Positions 1 through 13,700 of a stretch of 64,000 bases of DNA are shown here, one piece after another. The notes beneath the pieces are model-generated. The model did not search any database and was not told where the DNA came from. It saw only the letters and a list, made by a program, of their open reading frames with translations. Each line of letters begins with the position of its first letter. Within the stretch, counting starts at the first letter, position 1. Where the stretch lies: the NCBI GenBank assembly GCA_911728435.2, contig OU452210.1, forward strand, positions 14,671,442 to 14,735,441. Direction: 5' to 3'. This DNA comes from Apoderus coryli. Its lineage: Eukaryota; Arthropoda; Insecta; Coleoptera; Attelabidae. The translations under genes and the position numbers were made by a program.

Positions 1-54
1 AACAAAAATACTGAATCAGTAAATAATATTTTGATAGGTATCTCTGCTGCTTAC

Positions 55-2869
55 TGATCAACATCTGTAGAAGATTCTTCTTCTTCTTCCGACGATTCTT
101 CCTCGCTTCCAGACGAATCTTCCTTGCTGTCAGAAGAGTCAGAACCACTGTCACTATCACCACTTTCAGCAGCTGAACTAGCTTCGGACGCAGATTCCCA
201 CGAAAACACATCCTGTCCTTTTCTATCCTGTTAATCCATAAAAAACACAATTATTATAAATGAAAAGTTTTAACTCTTAAACCTACTTTAAGCACTTGTT
301 TCCTGGTAACTTCCGCAGCAATTGGTTCTACGTTACGAACATCTGAAGGAGGTGGACGTACAGGGAACGGAGGTAAAGGTTCGTATCCATTGGCTCGTTG
401 CTTAATGTAATGCGACAGTGAACCAAGTTGCAAATCTTCTTGATCTAACAATAATCATTAGTCAATTTTTAGTTGCCTTATACTACTGTTGTTTATTCAC
501 CTTTAACTTGAGATTGCAAAATCGGTGCTGGTTTACTCGCCAGGAAGATTCTCGAAGCTTGTGATGCGAATCTGCCGCCTTCCATCGAAGAAAACTGTTT
601 CAATAGTCTGGCTTTATCACGAATATCATAGTTTTGATCATATTTGGCCATGTGAAATATATATTGAGTTAATAGTGAAATCTGTGGATTGTTGGTAAGC
701 GATAACTTTATAGCTAAGTTCATCACTTGCAGTTTGACAATATCATGCTGAAACAAATCGTAACGTAACGGGTTACAAAACATTCAAAATTGAGATAAAA
801 ATCAAGCACTTTCTTAACACCCTGTATAAAAAAAACTGACAGGTTAATTTTTTTTTTAAATTGCAATGTTTTTCCCAAAAACCCAATCTGTGAGCCCGTG
901 AAAACTGGAAGTCGATATTTGGTCTGATTCCAAAAATATCGAGCTTCAAAGTTAGGCGAAATTTATATACAACAAACTCGCGGAGGATAATGTAAAGACA
1001 GAATTTTATGTCTACCTCGTCAGGAAAATTTTTTGCCATCTTCCTTAGCACATCAGGAGTTATCAAAGGAACTTTCTGTGAGTGTTCACCTAGTAACCAC
1101 AAAATAGCAGCTTTTGCCTGAGCTACAGTGATACTATCAAGTAACCTAGCCATGTGAGTAATTATTTCCTTAGGATCAGCAGCTTGAGTTTGTAACAGTC
1201 TCTTAATGACAACGACACTTTCAGCAACAACAGCTTCTAAAACGACAAATATAACATTAATTACATGTAAAATATAGTGATGGATGAAAGGTATTACCGT
1301 CTCTGTTAGACAATAATGAAACCAGCCCATTGAGGCAGGATTCAGTTACTTCTGATATTGAACATGCACACCTTCCTATAGCCTGAATAGTTGCGGCAAC
1401 AAAATGTTTATCATTACTTGAAATATAGGTTTGTAACTCTCTTAAAATAACAGAAACGTTTGAATCAGTAGTCAAATTAGTTAAAATGTCTAACTTCAAT
1501 AACTTTATATTTGTTGGATCAGACGTTCTAACAAAGAAACTTTTTAAATACGGTTCAAACATTCCTTTATTTTTAGCACTGATTGAGGCAATTGCATTTA
1601 AAACTACACTTTGGACTTCAACGTAAGAACGCAGTAATCTAACTAAGGCTTTGGCAGCTAGGCGACTCTCACTCTTTGGTGAAGCATGATGATATAACTG
1701 GGCAACAGCCATTACAACTGCAGCATTTCGTGACTGCAATAATGGTCGAGTTGATCTAAGCAAAAGTCTATGATCCGGGTCCAAAATCGGAGCAACTTTT
1801 TCAGAAGCTTCGGAGCCGGAATCGTAGAATGGACGGTTGGTTTCTTCCTCGATTTCCTAAGAAATTGGATCTAGAGATTAAAATACACTAGTTCATTACT
1901 TAGTACTAAACTTACATTAAGATTAGGATCGGCAAATTGTGATCTGGCATATCTAGTTAACATATTGACAATGGTAACTTGTCCCCATTCGTCTACATCA
2001 ACAAGCAAGGCACACAATTTTCTGTATACTTCATGAATAAGATCAACTCTTTCAGGACAAACTTCTGTAAATGCCATAACTGCTGAACCAATCACAAGTA
2101 CAGTTTTATCAGCTAATAGTTTCTGTATTATCATTACTAATTCCTGTTTTAATTCTCCATCTAAACTGTATAATTTAGGTATTGCATGAGCCGCAGTTTT
2201 TCTGACATATGGTGACATATCGGATGAAGCATCCTTAATAGCTAGCATTACGATTGGCGATATCATTTTCACCCTAATGCTTGACAATACCCTTAAAGCT
2301 CCAGCTCGGATTAATTGATTAGGTTCCTAAAATGATTCAGCATCTACAATTATGTAGATCAGTTTTACTTTATCTACCTTTAAAGCTCTTTGAAACGTTG
2401 ATATAGACAACAATGCTAGATCTTGCTGTTCTTCAGCATATCGTTCCAAATAAACATATACTAATTTCTTAACTTCTATATTTTTAGAAACTACATTTTT
2501 AACAACTGCAGGGAATAACATGGATGCGTCTCGTCCTTTAGCGACCATCTAAAGTAAAATATTTAAGTGTAACTATGATCATGAAATATAATCACATTTG
2601 CACTACTAACCCCAATAATTCGTTTCATTGCTTCCAATTTGAGAGAATCTTTATTCGAATCCAACATTTCTTTAAGATCATCATGCCTGAAATAAAGGAG
2701 GTAATAATATTTCACATAACAATATTATAGCCACTTACTTTTTGAAGTCAGTATGAAAAAAACCACCTGAAGCAGGATCAGCAGCATATTCTGTCTCTAA
2801 ATTAGAGCCACGATCATTTGAATATGAGCTGTTATTGTTGGACATGTTGTATGATGATGAGGCCAGCAT
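55..2869 (-). CDS. AP3B: AP-3 complex subunit beta (3' partial, nine exons)
   Basis: Large beta-adaptin of the AP-3 coat, which sorts cargo from endosomes/trans-Golgi to lysosomes and lysosome-related organelles (the fly eye-colour gene ruby is this family). Exons read on the minus strand: 2869-2739, 2686-2611, 2548-2378, 2326-1916, 1856-1298, 1236-1016, 747-501, 444-287, 227-55. All junctions are GT-AG and phases join cleanly into about 715 codons. The start is the ATG at 2869; a second in-frame ATG lies 8 codons later. The helical-repeat adaptin trunk is obvious: [106 protein letters not shown]. The last visible exon is the acidic serine/glutamate hinge. GTAAGC at 54-49 should be a donor leading to the missing C-terminal ear; if not spliced, TAA at 53-51 would end the protein. 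Confidence 0.95.
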
Positions 2870-4015
2870 ATTTACGTATAAAATAGAAATTTTTTATTTT
2901 TACATAAATTAATTCAACGACTATTCCGAATATCAACCCTAACGGGAGACACGTCTCCCAGAAAACATATTTACAATTTCTAAATATCAAAAACAAAAAT
3001 AAAAAAAGTTCACAGTTCGCTGATTCTTCCGTTTGCTTTATATGTCAATGTCAATATTGTCATGGAGAGTTATCAATAGATATAAGATACCTTTTGATTG
3101 GTTGGATAGATATATTATAATATATGTTTGCCTCACTATGGTTGCTGCTTGTCGGTGTTGCCAAAGATGTTAAAATTTATTGTAAAAGTTTTCAACATAT
3201 AATAATATGTATTAGTGTTGATAGTCTTTGAAACTCTTTGAATAGTTGTAGTAGTCTGTCTCTGAAAGTTTCATTGGACACGGACACTAAATATTTCAGA
3301 TTTAGTTCATGTAAAAGGAGAACACCTAAGTCAACCTTCATATGTCAAATATACGTCATCGGATGTCAATCGTGTTATTTAAAATTATATTTAAATCTGA
3401 AGATTTTAATTTATTTATTCCTGAATTTTAAGTAATTAAGATGTGTAATTGCTTTTATTTGTTAATATAATATTCTTTCATTTGGTGCCTGTAACATACA
3501 ATCTATTCGTGTATGCTTAATTTAAAATTGTGATTGTGCATCCTAAACTGTAATTCTTGATGATTAAGTCGAAGTGCGAAACCGATGTGTAGATGATTCT
3601 TCGAATGATACCGGTATTAATTGTAGTGTTATATTTTGCTTACCCACAAATATTGTATTGATAAGCGAATAGCGGTAAATATTATGACCAGTGGATGACA
3701 GTATTACCAGTTAATTTTACCACAAACTCAAATGGTTTTCAACAGGAATCTAGTTATGGTAGATTTGCTTCTGGGTAAGAAAAAGTACTACACAGATTAT
3801 TAGAATCCAGATTGATATTTGTTAGTTTATTAATTCGATAGCCCTTTCCACGAATAACACAATAAGTTAAGTATGTTTGAAAATAAATTTAATTAAATAA
3901 ACATATTTTTACATTGCTATATTAAAAATAAAACTCTATATAAACTATATTAATAACAAGTGTAGAAAAATAGCTTATAGATACAGGAGTCTATTTGCAA
4001 AAGTACTCGTATATT
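2870..4015. other. Intergenic: AP3B upstream region and glycogen branching enzyme 3' flank
   Basis: No conserved coding signal. It holds the presumed AP3B promoter side (just above 2870) and the 3' flank of the branching enzyme gene. A TTTATT at 3836-3841 is an AATAAA polyadenylation signal on the minus strand, about 175 bases past the branching enzyme stop codon, and is a plausible mRNA end. The 65-codon open frame at 3238-3435 has no family resemblance. Confidence 0.6.
3836..3841 (-). promoter_or_regulatory. Candidate polyadenylation signal of the branching enzyme gene
   Basis: AATAAA on the minus strand about 175 bases downstream of the stop codon at 4016. It fits an mRNA 3' end, but in DNA this AT-rich the hexamer also occurs by chance. 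Confidence 0.35.
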
Positions 4016-6620
4016 TTAACCAACTTTTGCTAAAGCTAGAGCCGTTCTATTTGTTACATAAATTTGTACACTATTTCTCCTGCCGCAATAACTCTCTGGT
4101 TTTGTAAATATTGGTATTGATTTATTGATTCTGTTATGCCCACCATACTCCGGATCATCTGTACATAAAACAATTTCATATTTCCCTTCCATTTCAACAC
4201 CAATCTTATAATCCGGGAAGCTTTGTGTAGGGTGAAAATTAAATATAAATAAAACTCCAGCTCTCTCAAACGCTATTATTTTATCTCCTTCGTGTTTTAG
4301 ACTAACGTAACCTGGAGGCGCTGCCAACCAGCCATACTTCTTTTCGGCATTATTCATAGCTGCATCCCAATTGTTTAAAAATTTGTATTTCAATAAATCA
4401 TTATCAACTAATTGCCACTGCCTTCTGGCATAGTGATATGAACTATTATTTCCAATTCTAGGGAAATCCAACCACTCCGGATGACCAAATTCATTACCCA
4501 TAAAGTTGAGATATGCCTCACCGCCTAAACTATGTGTAATAAATCTTATCAATTTGTGCAAAGCAATGCCTCTGTCTATAATCAACGAGGGCTCTGATAA
4601 AGTACTCATGTGAGTGTACATTTCCTTATCCATCAACCAGAACGCGATTGTTTTATCACCCACTAAGGCTTGATCGTGGGATTCAGCATACGCCACAGTT
4701 GCCTCCATCCATCTTCTGTTTGAAAGTGTATGTACTAAATTTCCTGAAAAATCATAAATTACTCGCCTCTTACTATTTTTAATCATCGTTATGCCACCAC
4801 TTACCCATATCCCAGTTATCATCAGGAACATGCTTAAGTAACTCAATCCATTTATCTGGGATCGCCATTGCAAGTCTATAGTCAAATCCTAAACATCCTT
4901 CTTCCACAGGTCTACATGTGCCTGGCATACCAGATACGTCTTCAGCGATCGTAATTGCATCTTTGTTTATTGAATGAATTACCTGATTAGCTAACATTAA
5001 ATACACAACACCTTCTGTGTCTACATTTAAACCGAAATATTCATCGTAATGCCCACTGAAGCCTTGTCCGATACCTAAAGTAAATAGAGAACATTTTTAC
5101 TACTTGGTATTGCTTCCATTAGTATTGATGATCATGGAACCACGTTATTGACACCCAAAACTGCTAAGTGCAGATTTTCAGAACCCACAAACTTACACGG
5201 TACTCTCAATGCATGTTAAAGCTAATTACAATATGCAAGCATAATATATCCCTTAAGGATCAGTACCTCTCGAATGATAAAGCATTGAAGTAACTCCATC
5301 GAATCTAAAACCATCAAACTGATATTCCTCCATATACCATCGAATATTCGATAACAAAAATCTCATTACTTCAAATTCAGAGTAATTAAATAATCTCGAA
5401 TCCCATAAAGTGTGTTCGCCTCGAGATCCTGAATGAAAGTAACACGAATCTGTCCCATCAAATTGGTTTAAGCCATCCATAACATTTTTACTGGCATGTG
5501 AGTGTACTAAATCTAGTAAAACAACTAGGCCTAATTCATGTGCTTTATCAACTAATCGTTTCAACTGTTCCGGAGTACCATAGCGACTTGAAACTGCGTA
5601 AAAACTCGTAACTTGATACCCAAAACTCGCGTAATATGCGTGTTCCATTATAGCCATTAATTGAATAGTATTATATCCTTGTTTAACAATTCTCGGTAAT
5701 ATGTTATCGGTGAAGTTATCGTAACTTCCAACGTTTAACTCTGAAGTTGCTATACCAACGTGACACTCGTATATTCTAAGACTCTTAGGCCTAGACACTT
5801 TAGGATTTTTAAAAATATATCTCTGAAATAATTAAAAACATTATTATTAAGTATCATGACTTACACTATATTGACTTACATCATATGGTGGTGGGTTCCA
5901 AAACTTATGTTTATAGATTGTGCCCTCTTGTTTAGGCGGTTCAACCACGTATGTTGCGTAGGGGGATAGTCTGTCTTCTTTTGAACCGCTTTGTGTTTCA
6001 ACGACAACCTGCGAATTACTTCAAGAAGTATTTTCAATAATTAAGCTACTATAACTATATTTAATACCTTCAGTTCTGAAAGATGAGATATATGACATGA
6101 ACCATCTGGATTTGGTGGAATTATAAGTTCCCATTTCCCATATTCTAATTTCTTATAAGGATGACTCTCACGGTTCCAGTTATCTATATCATAACAACAG
6201 TATTAGCGTTGCAAAGGACTTAAGAAATCACTGTCGACCAGTGTTATTGTAGCTTACTAAATTCCCCGGCTAAAAACAGTCGTACAGCTCCTGGAGCCCA
6301 TTCCCTACATATCACAGAATTATCAGGTTGTACATTAATGCCATAATACTTATATGCACTTGTAAAATTTTCCATACCATTGCCATGTTGATCTATTGCG
6401 TCTAATAAATCTTTTAATACCGCATATCTGAAATGAAAATAGCACAATTATCCCAAAATATTAACATTGCCCTGTATGACCTTCAACAGTTTATATAAAT
6501 AACATACCGACGTCTTATTTCTTTCTCATAAGGTGCTAAATATGGGTCTCTTTCCAATAAGGTTTTAATCTGTGGTACTTCGATATCCATAGGATCCATT
6601 TTGGAGTACTTTCCACCCAT
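4016..6620 (-). CDS. GBE1: 1,4-alpha-glucan (glycogen) branching enzyme, complete, seven exons
   Basis: Transfers short alpha-1,4 glucan chains to alpha-1,6 positions, making the branches of glycogen in the cytosol. Exons (minus): 6620-6508, 6427-6258, 6183-6068, 6008-5880, 5822-5267, 5074-4805, 4743-4016. All junctions are GT-AG and phases close to 693 aa; the human enzyme is 702. The N-terminal part carries the carbohydrate-binding module-48-like segment ([16 protein letters not shown], then [11 protein letters not shown]). The GH13 barrel follows, with [34 protein letters not shown], the nucleophile aspartate in [11 protein letters not shown] (about residue 351), the acid/base glutamate in [11 protein letters not shown] (about residue 406) and the third acid in [13 protein letters not shown]. 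The C-terminal beta domain includes [14 protein letters not shown]. The start is the first ATG of exon 1, eight bases after a possible acceptor (TTATTAG), so a non-coding 5' exon may exist. The donor after exon 5 (GTACTG at 5266) is weak but the phase demands it. Confidence 0.97.
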
Positions 6621-9019
6621 AGTGTACCCTAATAACAGAAATTTCAACTAAAATTAAATAGTAGATATCACGGTAAATGCTGCTGCTTAAATGATTTTTT
6701 AAACATTTATTATTGATAAAAAAAAACATTAGTCTTATCAAAACTCACAACAATTTAATGAAGCCATTGCAAAACATGTATTTATTAAAAAGGTGAGAAG
6801 TTCAAATTGTGGTTCACGGTAGAGGTTAAATAAAACATACAGTGGAAATTGCAATGTTATATTATTATGATTTAAAAACCGGCCAAAATATAAACATTAC
6901 ATAACCGCAATACCCTAGGGAAAACAATTTAAAATTTAAATCTACAGCACGTTGTCATATCATACTGAACACGCAGACATAACATGTTCTGTTGTTAGTA
7001 GGTGGTTCAGGCACAGCTTATACAGCCTTTGTTCCAGTATAAGCTCTCTGGTTCAGGTTTCTCTTGAAAATTTAAAAATTGTTATAATCCATGAGTAGAA
7101 AATATATTTATCTGAAGAGTATAAGTTCAAATATTACTTTAAACTCATTGTTTATTTACATTTAGGCAACACCGTACAAGTGAAAGGCTAAAAATATCCA
7201 AAAATTAAGGGATTGCGCATGCGGCGGATAAGTTATATTGTTCTTACTAGGTACTAGGTTCATGTGATAAATGTTTTTACTCACTGCATTACCTATTTGT
7301 CGAACATCCTCTATCATTTTAATTTTCACAAATGTAGATTGAAACTATTATTTTCAAAATTCTACTTTTATGAAAACGATGTTTTCGTAATGAGCCGCCA
7401 TATTTTTGCAAAAATCCGAACAAATAAAGTGACACTCTGTCAATACAACCAGAGCAATCTACTTTGGCGACATCTCTTGAATCGATTTAGGAGTGCGACT
7501 CGGTGCAATGTAGAATTCTACAAATATATCTTTGTAAAAATCAAGAATGGTTTCTTTTCTTATCAAATTTAAAAAGCACTGGTTCTTGGTTATTATATTA
7601 CAGGCAACTGTAGAGTTGGAAGAAACTCGATATGAACTATTTTAAAAATAACAAAATTTTAGATAATTGCCCTACAATAAAGAAAATATTCGCAAATCGT
7701 CGGCCTAATGTTAAAAGCTCGTAAGTCAAAATTTTTGTGAAATTTTGATTTTGTTATAATGTAAATTACACTGTCGACATACGAGCTTTAAATAACAACA
7801 CATAGATGTCGTAATATTCGGGCGGGAATTACAAGGCTTTAAAATATCGTAGATATCATAGTTTTACGTTCCATTATAACAAAATCTAAATTTCGCAAAA
7901 ATTTTGACTTACAATGTTTTAAAATTAGGCCGACGAAATATTCCTTTATTCAGCACTTTTACACAAATCGTATATGCACTGATAGGAATACCTAGCTGAT
8001 ATTGTAGGTAGTTCAGATTTAGCTTTTCTTTTTCAATTAAAAATCATTTTCTTGCCATATAAAATGGAGATAGACTTAAATTCGTTATTTGACTATTATA
8101 TTTCAGCGTCAGAAGCTAAATTTAAAAAAAAAAATGGTCTAGAGTCGGCCCCATAAAGATTTAGGTAGATTTGTACTGAGTATTTTTTCTTAGTGCTTAT
8201 AACAGTTCTGCCTGTCAAGTAAGTAACGATAACAAAGGGTTATGGTTTCGTATTTCGGCATCCAAAACGAATCTAATCAATAATAGACAAATTGAGCCCG
8301 TAAATAATGAGCTTAACAATTTTGTGGCATGACTTGCCAATTAAGACAAATAATATTAAAATAAACAAAACACTGACATAATTGAAACTTTTCTGTTTAA
8401 TTATATAATATAAATTAAGTTAATTTGATATAAAATAATTATATTTATCACCCATTAAAACATTTGTTTTGAAATACAGTATTATTAAACTATAACTCAA
8501 GCGATAGATCAGTCTGTCAAATTTAATAAAATATCATCCTGAGTTAGTTAATAATAATAAAAAATTTAAAATAAATCTAAGGTACTTAAGAACAAAATAC
8601 TGATGATTCTACTTATAATAACTAGGTATCTAAATGTATTTCACAAATAAATATTAGACAGCGTATATCGCTGTAAATCAAACACATCAAAAATAATATT
8701 AATAATCACATATTTAATATATTGCTAAAAATTAATTGCACATAAAAGAAAATTTCACAAATGAAAAAAAAAAAATAATAATTCTATAAATTCAAAACTT
8801 TGGTGGATAGCATTGCAAACAAATATTAAATTAAAAGAAGTACATGAGAGCAATATATAGATTTCATTAAGCGAATATATTCTTAAAAATACCAAGACTA
8901 GGAACGCCTTTTAAAATTAAAATTATAAGGTACGTAAAAATTCATGAAAGTCTAAGAAATATAAAAAACTCTTTGAATCTGTACACAACAAAAACATAAA
9001 AATGTAAAATTAATATAAA
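6621..9019. other. Intergenic between the branching enzyme gene and cdc25, with one MITE
   Basis: Contains the promoter side of the branching enzyme gene and the presumed cdc25 3' UTR and flank. Apart from the inverted-repeat element at 7698-7935 I see no family signal. The 102-codon open frame at 7264-7572 looks like chance in AT-rich DNA. Confidence 0.5.
7698..7935. mobile_element. MITE with terminal inverted repeats of about 70 bp
   Basis: The left end begins CGTCGGCCTAATGTTAAAA and continues through GTAAGTCAAAATTTTTGTG to TTTGTTATAATG. The reverse complement of the right end begins CGTCGGCCTAATTTTAAAA and continues through GTAAGTCAAAATTTTTGCG to TTTGTTATAATG. The arms match over roughly 70 bases with a few substitutions. 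Both ends are flanked by AAAT (7694-7697 and 7936-7939), a possible 4-bp target duplication. There is no coding capacity, so it is a non-autonomous DNA element of unknown superfamily. Confidence 0.75.
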
Positions 9020-10749
9020 TTAGTGTTTACCACGACGTTTTGTATCCGCATTCCACGTTTTTGACTTTTGACGAAAATGTTTCAAATCCTCTTCATGATT
9101 TGGATCCAACATTTGTTTGTATGCGATAGGAACACAAAGTTCGGAATACATTTGGAAAAACTTTTTGTAACCCCCTTCCAATACGTATAGTTCGGGATAG
9201 TGGAGAAGAGGATATACATCTTCGTGTTTGTGACGGTCTTCTTGACGCAAATATCGACACCTGTAACAAAATAAAGACAAATTTAGAGATCAATCGAATT
9301 ATTACAAAATTATCAGTTATAGCAAAGTAGAGAAGAGAATACTTACAAATTAGGTCCTCGTTCGCTTGAAAATTCACAGTGGAAAACCAAAATATGCCTT
9401 TTATTAGAATCGTTTGTCGGTACTAGATGTTGCTGAAGCAGCTCTTGGCATTGTGTCCTGGTGTATATGTTAATTGCTCCTTTAATATGGCCACCCTCAA
9501 ATTCGTATGGGTATCGACAGTCAACTACTTTAAACGATTCTACAGTATCGTTATATTCACCACTGACTAACTTAACTAAAGTCTCTGCAGAAATCGCTTT
9601 TAAGTCTTGATGTTTGCCTTTAGTTAATGGCAAACAAAAATTTTTGCTATAATCACCAATTAGATCTGGTTCAGTAGTTGATCTTTGTAGTGCATGCATT
9701 ATGCTTTCTTCTGTTGCAGATTGAGACCGTTTAACTGGGGATCTTCTAGATGACTTTGATGCAGGTGAGGATGTTAAGTATAACTTTGATCGTTTTATTA
9801 TTGAATTCTCGCATGTTGTTGGAGGATCCGGTCTCTTAAAAGGTCGTACTGGCGTGGTACTTTTGTTGAATAAATTTGTTCGTACTTTAGTGTTAGTTGG
9901 TGTAGTGCAACTGGCATTTTGTAGCGATAGAGCTCGTCTAAACATTGGTCTGAGTGTTGAATCACAAGGAGAATCAAGTTTGTTTTCTTTACATTGACGA
10001 TTTTTAATTGTATTATTGACAAGTTTGTTAAAATCGACAGGTAAAGTTGATCCTTTTTCTAGACTCTCTATATCAGAAAAATCTTCCAAGAAATCATCTT
10101 CAAGCGACTCAAAAGAATGAAATTTAACAACCTCTTCCTGGTAACTAGCAGCATATCCGGAATCTTGTGAACTAGGATCATGTTCATCCAACGATCGGAG
10201 CCGATTCACTTGTCTATGATTCGTATTATTACAAGACAGTACAATGTGCGATGGTGAATTTGGTCCGTACAGAGATTCATCGTGGGTTTTAGCGGGACTG
10301 TGATTTTCTTTATCAACCTCCTGATCGCTATCACAACGGTCAAAACTTTTCCTGTAACAAATAATAGAACAATTGTACAAACCACTTAACTACGGTATTC
10401 ATATTTTGCTATAAAACATGTAGGTACCTAGTAGATTAACACAACGTCTTTAAATGTAATATTATTACGTAGCTATCCCACCTACCTAGATATTCGAGAC
10501 TGATAATAACAAAACTTGCTTACATTTCGCGCCAAATTCACAAATTATACAAAATGAAAGCAGTAAATTATAAGGAAAACAAGTACTTAAATAGATACAT
10601 ACATAGAAGGTACAAATATAAAAACAAAGCTATTAGATTAGTATTAAGTAAATTTGAATCGAGAAAAATGCTAATAAATCTTATTATTTAATAAATAATT
10701 ACCTTGGACACTGAAGACCGTATGGGGTCTCGTTGTCGGAATCCCACAT
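9020..10749 (-). CDS. stg: M-phase inducer phosphatase, Cdc25/String, complete, three exons
   Basis: Dual-specificity phosphatase that removes inhibitory phosphates from Cdk1 to trigger mitosis. Exons (minus): 10749-10703, 10351-9347, 9260-9020; GT-AG junctions, 430 aa. The rhodanese-fold catalytic domain begins near DLIGDYSKNFCLP and KHQDLKAIS, with DCRYPYEFEGGHIKGAINIY and the CX5R active site HCEFSSERGP (Cys about 341, Arg about 347). The third exon gives YPELYVLEGGYKKFF and a basic C-terminus (KRRGKH). The long N-terminal region looks disordered and regulatory: a KEN box at residues 30-32, a DSGYAAS candidate phosphodegron at 79-85, and basic-serine sites such as RRALSLQ and KRSQSATEES. 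The exact insect paralogue (string or twine) cannot be told from one copy; string is the default. Confidence 0.96.
10525..10536. promoter_or_regulatory. E2F-type site TTTCGCGCCAAA in cdc25 intron 1
   Basis: A perfect match to the palindromic E2F/DP consensus, inside the 351-base first intron (10352-10702), about 210 bases downstream of the start codon. E2F is known to drive string expression in Drosophila, so the place makes sense. Caution: E2F-like GCGC words also occur in non-genic DNA of this window near 21511, 23590, 26605 and 26845. Confidence 0.5.
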
Positions 10750-13700
10750 GTTTATACTTAGGTAGTTACAATATTAGAATAATCCTTGGTTTGCAAACAA
10801 TTTAATTAAATACTTAAATCACTAGAAAATACAGCACTAATAAACAATTGTTCAAGTTTTTGCCGGGTATCTATTTAACTCCGAATACACGAGATGTGAA
10901 CACTGAATTTAAATAGCGAGATGAAACGTACGTACGACATATAACACGGAACGAATTACACTACAACAAACTTTTAACAGAAAACAGGCAGATGCGTGGG
11001 CATATATGCACGAGCAATGATACTAGTTCGTGCACTAACTTCGACTGTTTAAAATCACCCCAATTTTGTATTTATATACTTACAGTTCTTATAGTTGAAG
11101 GGTGGTGGTGTAAAAAGTAGTGGGGCATAACAGACAGAACACCATTAAGTCGGTGTTGTCAGATGCTTTTTATATTTTTCTTAGGTACTTCAAAACAAAA
11201 TGTCTATGTTACCGCGCAGAGTATTTTCTTAAAATGTCAACTGTTATTAATACACATGATAGTTTAGGGCTGTTCGTAATTTTGTGTGCACAAGATTAGG
11301 GAATTTTTTATCACTTATATCAGTTGAAGTGAGATTATTCAAACTTATTTCTATTATAGCCTATGAATCGAACAGGAAATTGAGTGTCAGAAATAAAACT
11401 CTCGACGAAACTCACTCAACATTTATTTCAAATCTGTGTCAAGCAAGAAAACCTTTAGAGATATTATATTAAATGGGCACGTCAAAATTACATTGAAATT
11501 TTAGTTTTCAGTGTGGTTCTTTTAATTCGCACAGCACAAAATTTATGCGTTCTTTCTATAAAGTCTTGTACCACCATTTTTATGGGGTTTAACAAGCCCT
11601 TTTCGGTTTATCAAATGTTTGTTTACCTTTTATTCGGGATTTTTACCGATCAATTTTTGTTTTTAATTATTTTCAAGGTTATATTGTAGCTCTAGAATAT
11701 AGGCCGAACTATAACAGTATATCTCACCCGTTCTCTTCAAATTTCTGGATTCTAACAACTTCACTATGAGAAGGAGGGCTTTTCTTGTCCGTGAATTCAG
11801 TTTTGTCAATGGACAGATAAGATAAAGTTGTTAAAGTTGTCGGTTCTACAAAAGTTCTGCTAGAACTAGGTATACAATTTTTTCAAAAACAGGAAAGACG
11901 TTGTGTATTATAAAAGGGTTATTCTCTCGTAGTGATTGATCTGAACAAGTGAATGTGATTAAACTGAATGTGATTATACTGAACTGAATATTTGGCGAAA
12001 CCGAAAGATCATCTTTTTTTGTGAATGTCTTTCACTTAACCTCGAAAACTTGTGAAAACAACCAAATCTGCTCTGAAAACTGGAAAATTATTTCCTCCAT
12101 GATATTAGTATCCATGTTTTAAACTTTTACAATTTATTGGTTTGATTCGAAATCATATTCCAATTATTATCTCTCAATATTCAATACTTTTAGAGGTTAA
12201 CTGTTAACTGAACGAACTAACCGGTACCCTGAGGTTGATCAGTAAGCGGCAAGGGGAGTAGGAATTTTAATCAGTTTGGTAGAAGTGACCGATGTCGAAA
12301 GAATACGCACAATCGTGAATGAACTGACAATTTTCAGATTGTTCACTTAGTTCAGTACGAAAGAATAACCCTAAAGCATGGTGTGGAACTGCCTTAATAC
12401 CGAACTATCAAAAAATGGCAGTCAAGAATGCGTAAGTGACATGGCGTTTTTCTTCTAACCCCATTTTAGTTGCAAAAGGAACGCTCAACTGTCTAAATTT
12501 CTCACTTAACAAGGTCAGTGCGAATGTATTTTATTCGGTTTTTTTTTTGCAAAACTTACTTAAAGAATTCTTTAGATATAGAGAAAGTTCCGTAGGTTTG
12601 GCAACGCTGCAGTAAATTATACCTCCTATTCACATTATATTGAAATCGAAGCCTACCCTAACGGTATGTAGGTACCTATGTACAAAACTTGCATTATCGT
12701 ATTTATATCCATTCTAAGAAGGGATGTTACTTTAGACTAGTAAAGCACATCACAAGGGCGCCAAAAATAAAACAATTTATTTTTATTTGGATAATATGTT
12801 AATGTCATATAAAAGCTGTGGGAAATGTAGTACCTTCCTATGACTTACAAATGTCATAGAATAAGTAATGAAACGAAATTCTTCGTGATTTATTGATAAA
12901 ACATTGACCTTATGTCAGTTTGATCTAGAAGTCAGGGTCGGATTTGGAGGAAACTAATTACAGGATCGTATTTTATTATATTGTATTGCACAAAAGCTTA
13001 GTTATTTAATATTGTTGCTCTAATGAACACCAACGATACGTATGGCTGTTATTATTTATATTATTATGAAAGCATCTGGGTTTGAACGCGATATACAATC
13101 TTAGTGGGAGAGCACTATGTTGGTGATATTAGATATCCTCCGAAAGCTTGTGCCATATGTATTGTTTTAAACATTTTTTTTATTTAGGTAAATAGGTACC
13201 TATAATTAAAAATAATTCGTTGGGATAAACAAAATATTATGTCTTTTACTTTGCAAGTAACAGACAAGTGTTTTTTGTGATCTAAATTAAAAACAGTTTA
13301 AAAATAGTAGTGAAAAACGGAAAGGGGGTGTCGCGCTCGGAAAGTCCTCAACAGAGCGCATCTACATCTGCCCCCTACCGTTCACCGTTGTAGCCCTGTC
13401 TGTTGATAACTGCCACAAACGTATAGGAAAGGCGCGATTTGACTTTAACGGAACGATAGCGGTTTGACTATAGTTTCTTTATTTTTGGGCCCTAGCTGAG
13501 TTTTCAACAGTATTAGTTTTTAAAAATTTTGCGAAATATTTCGAAGAACGAATATTTACAAATTTGCAACTTGAGACATGTTTCGAAAGTCATCTTACAT
13601 TCACGAAGTTCCTCAAGTTCCAAATTTATAACATTTAAAGTTTGGTTATTCTGATTCTGATCGTTACTGTTTAGAAGATTGTCCAGATAACAGTGGTACC

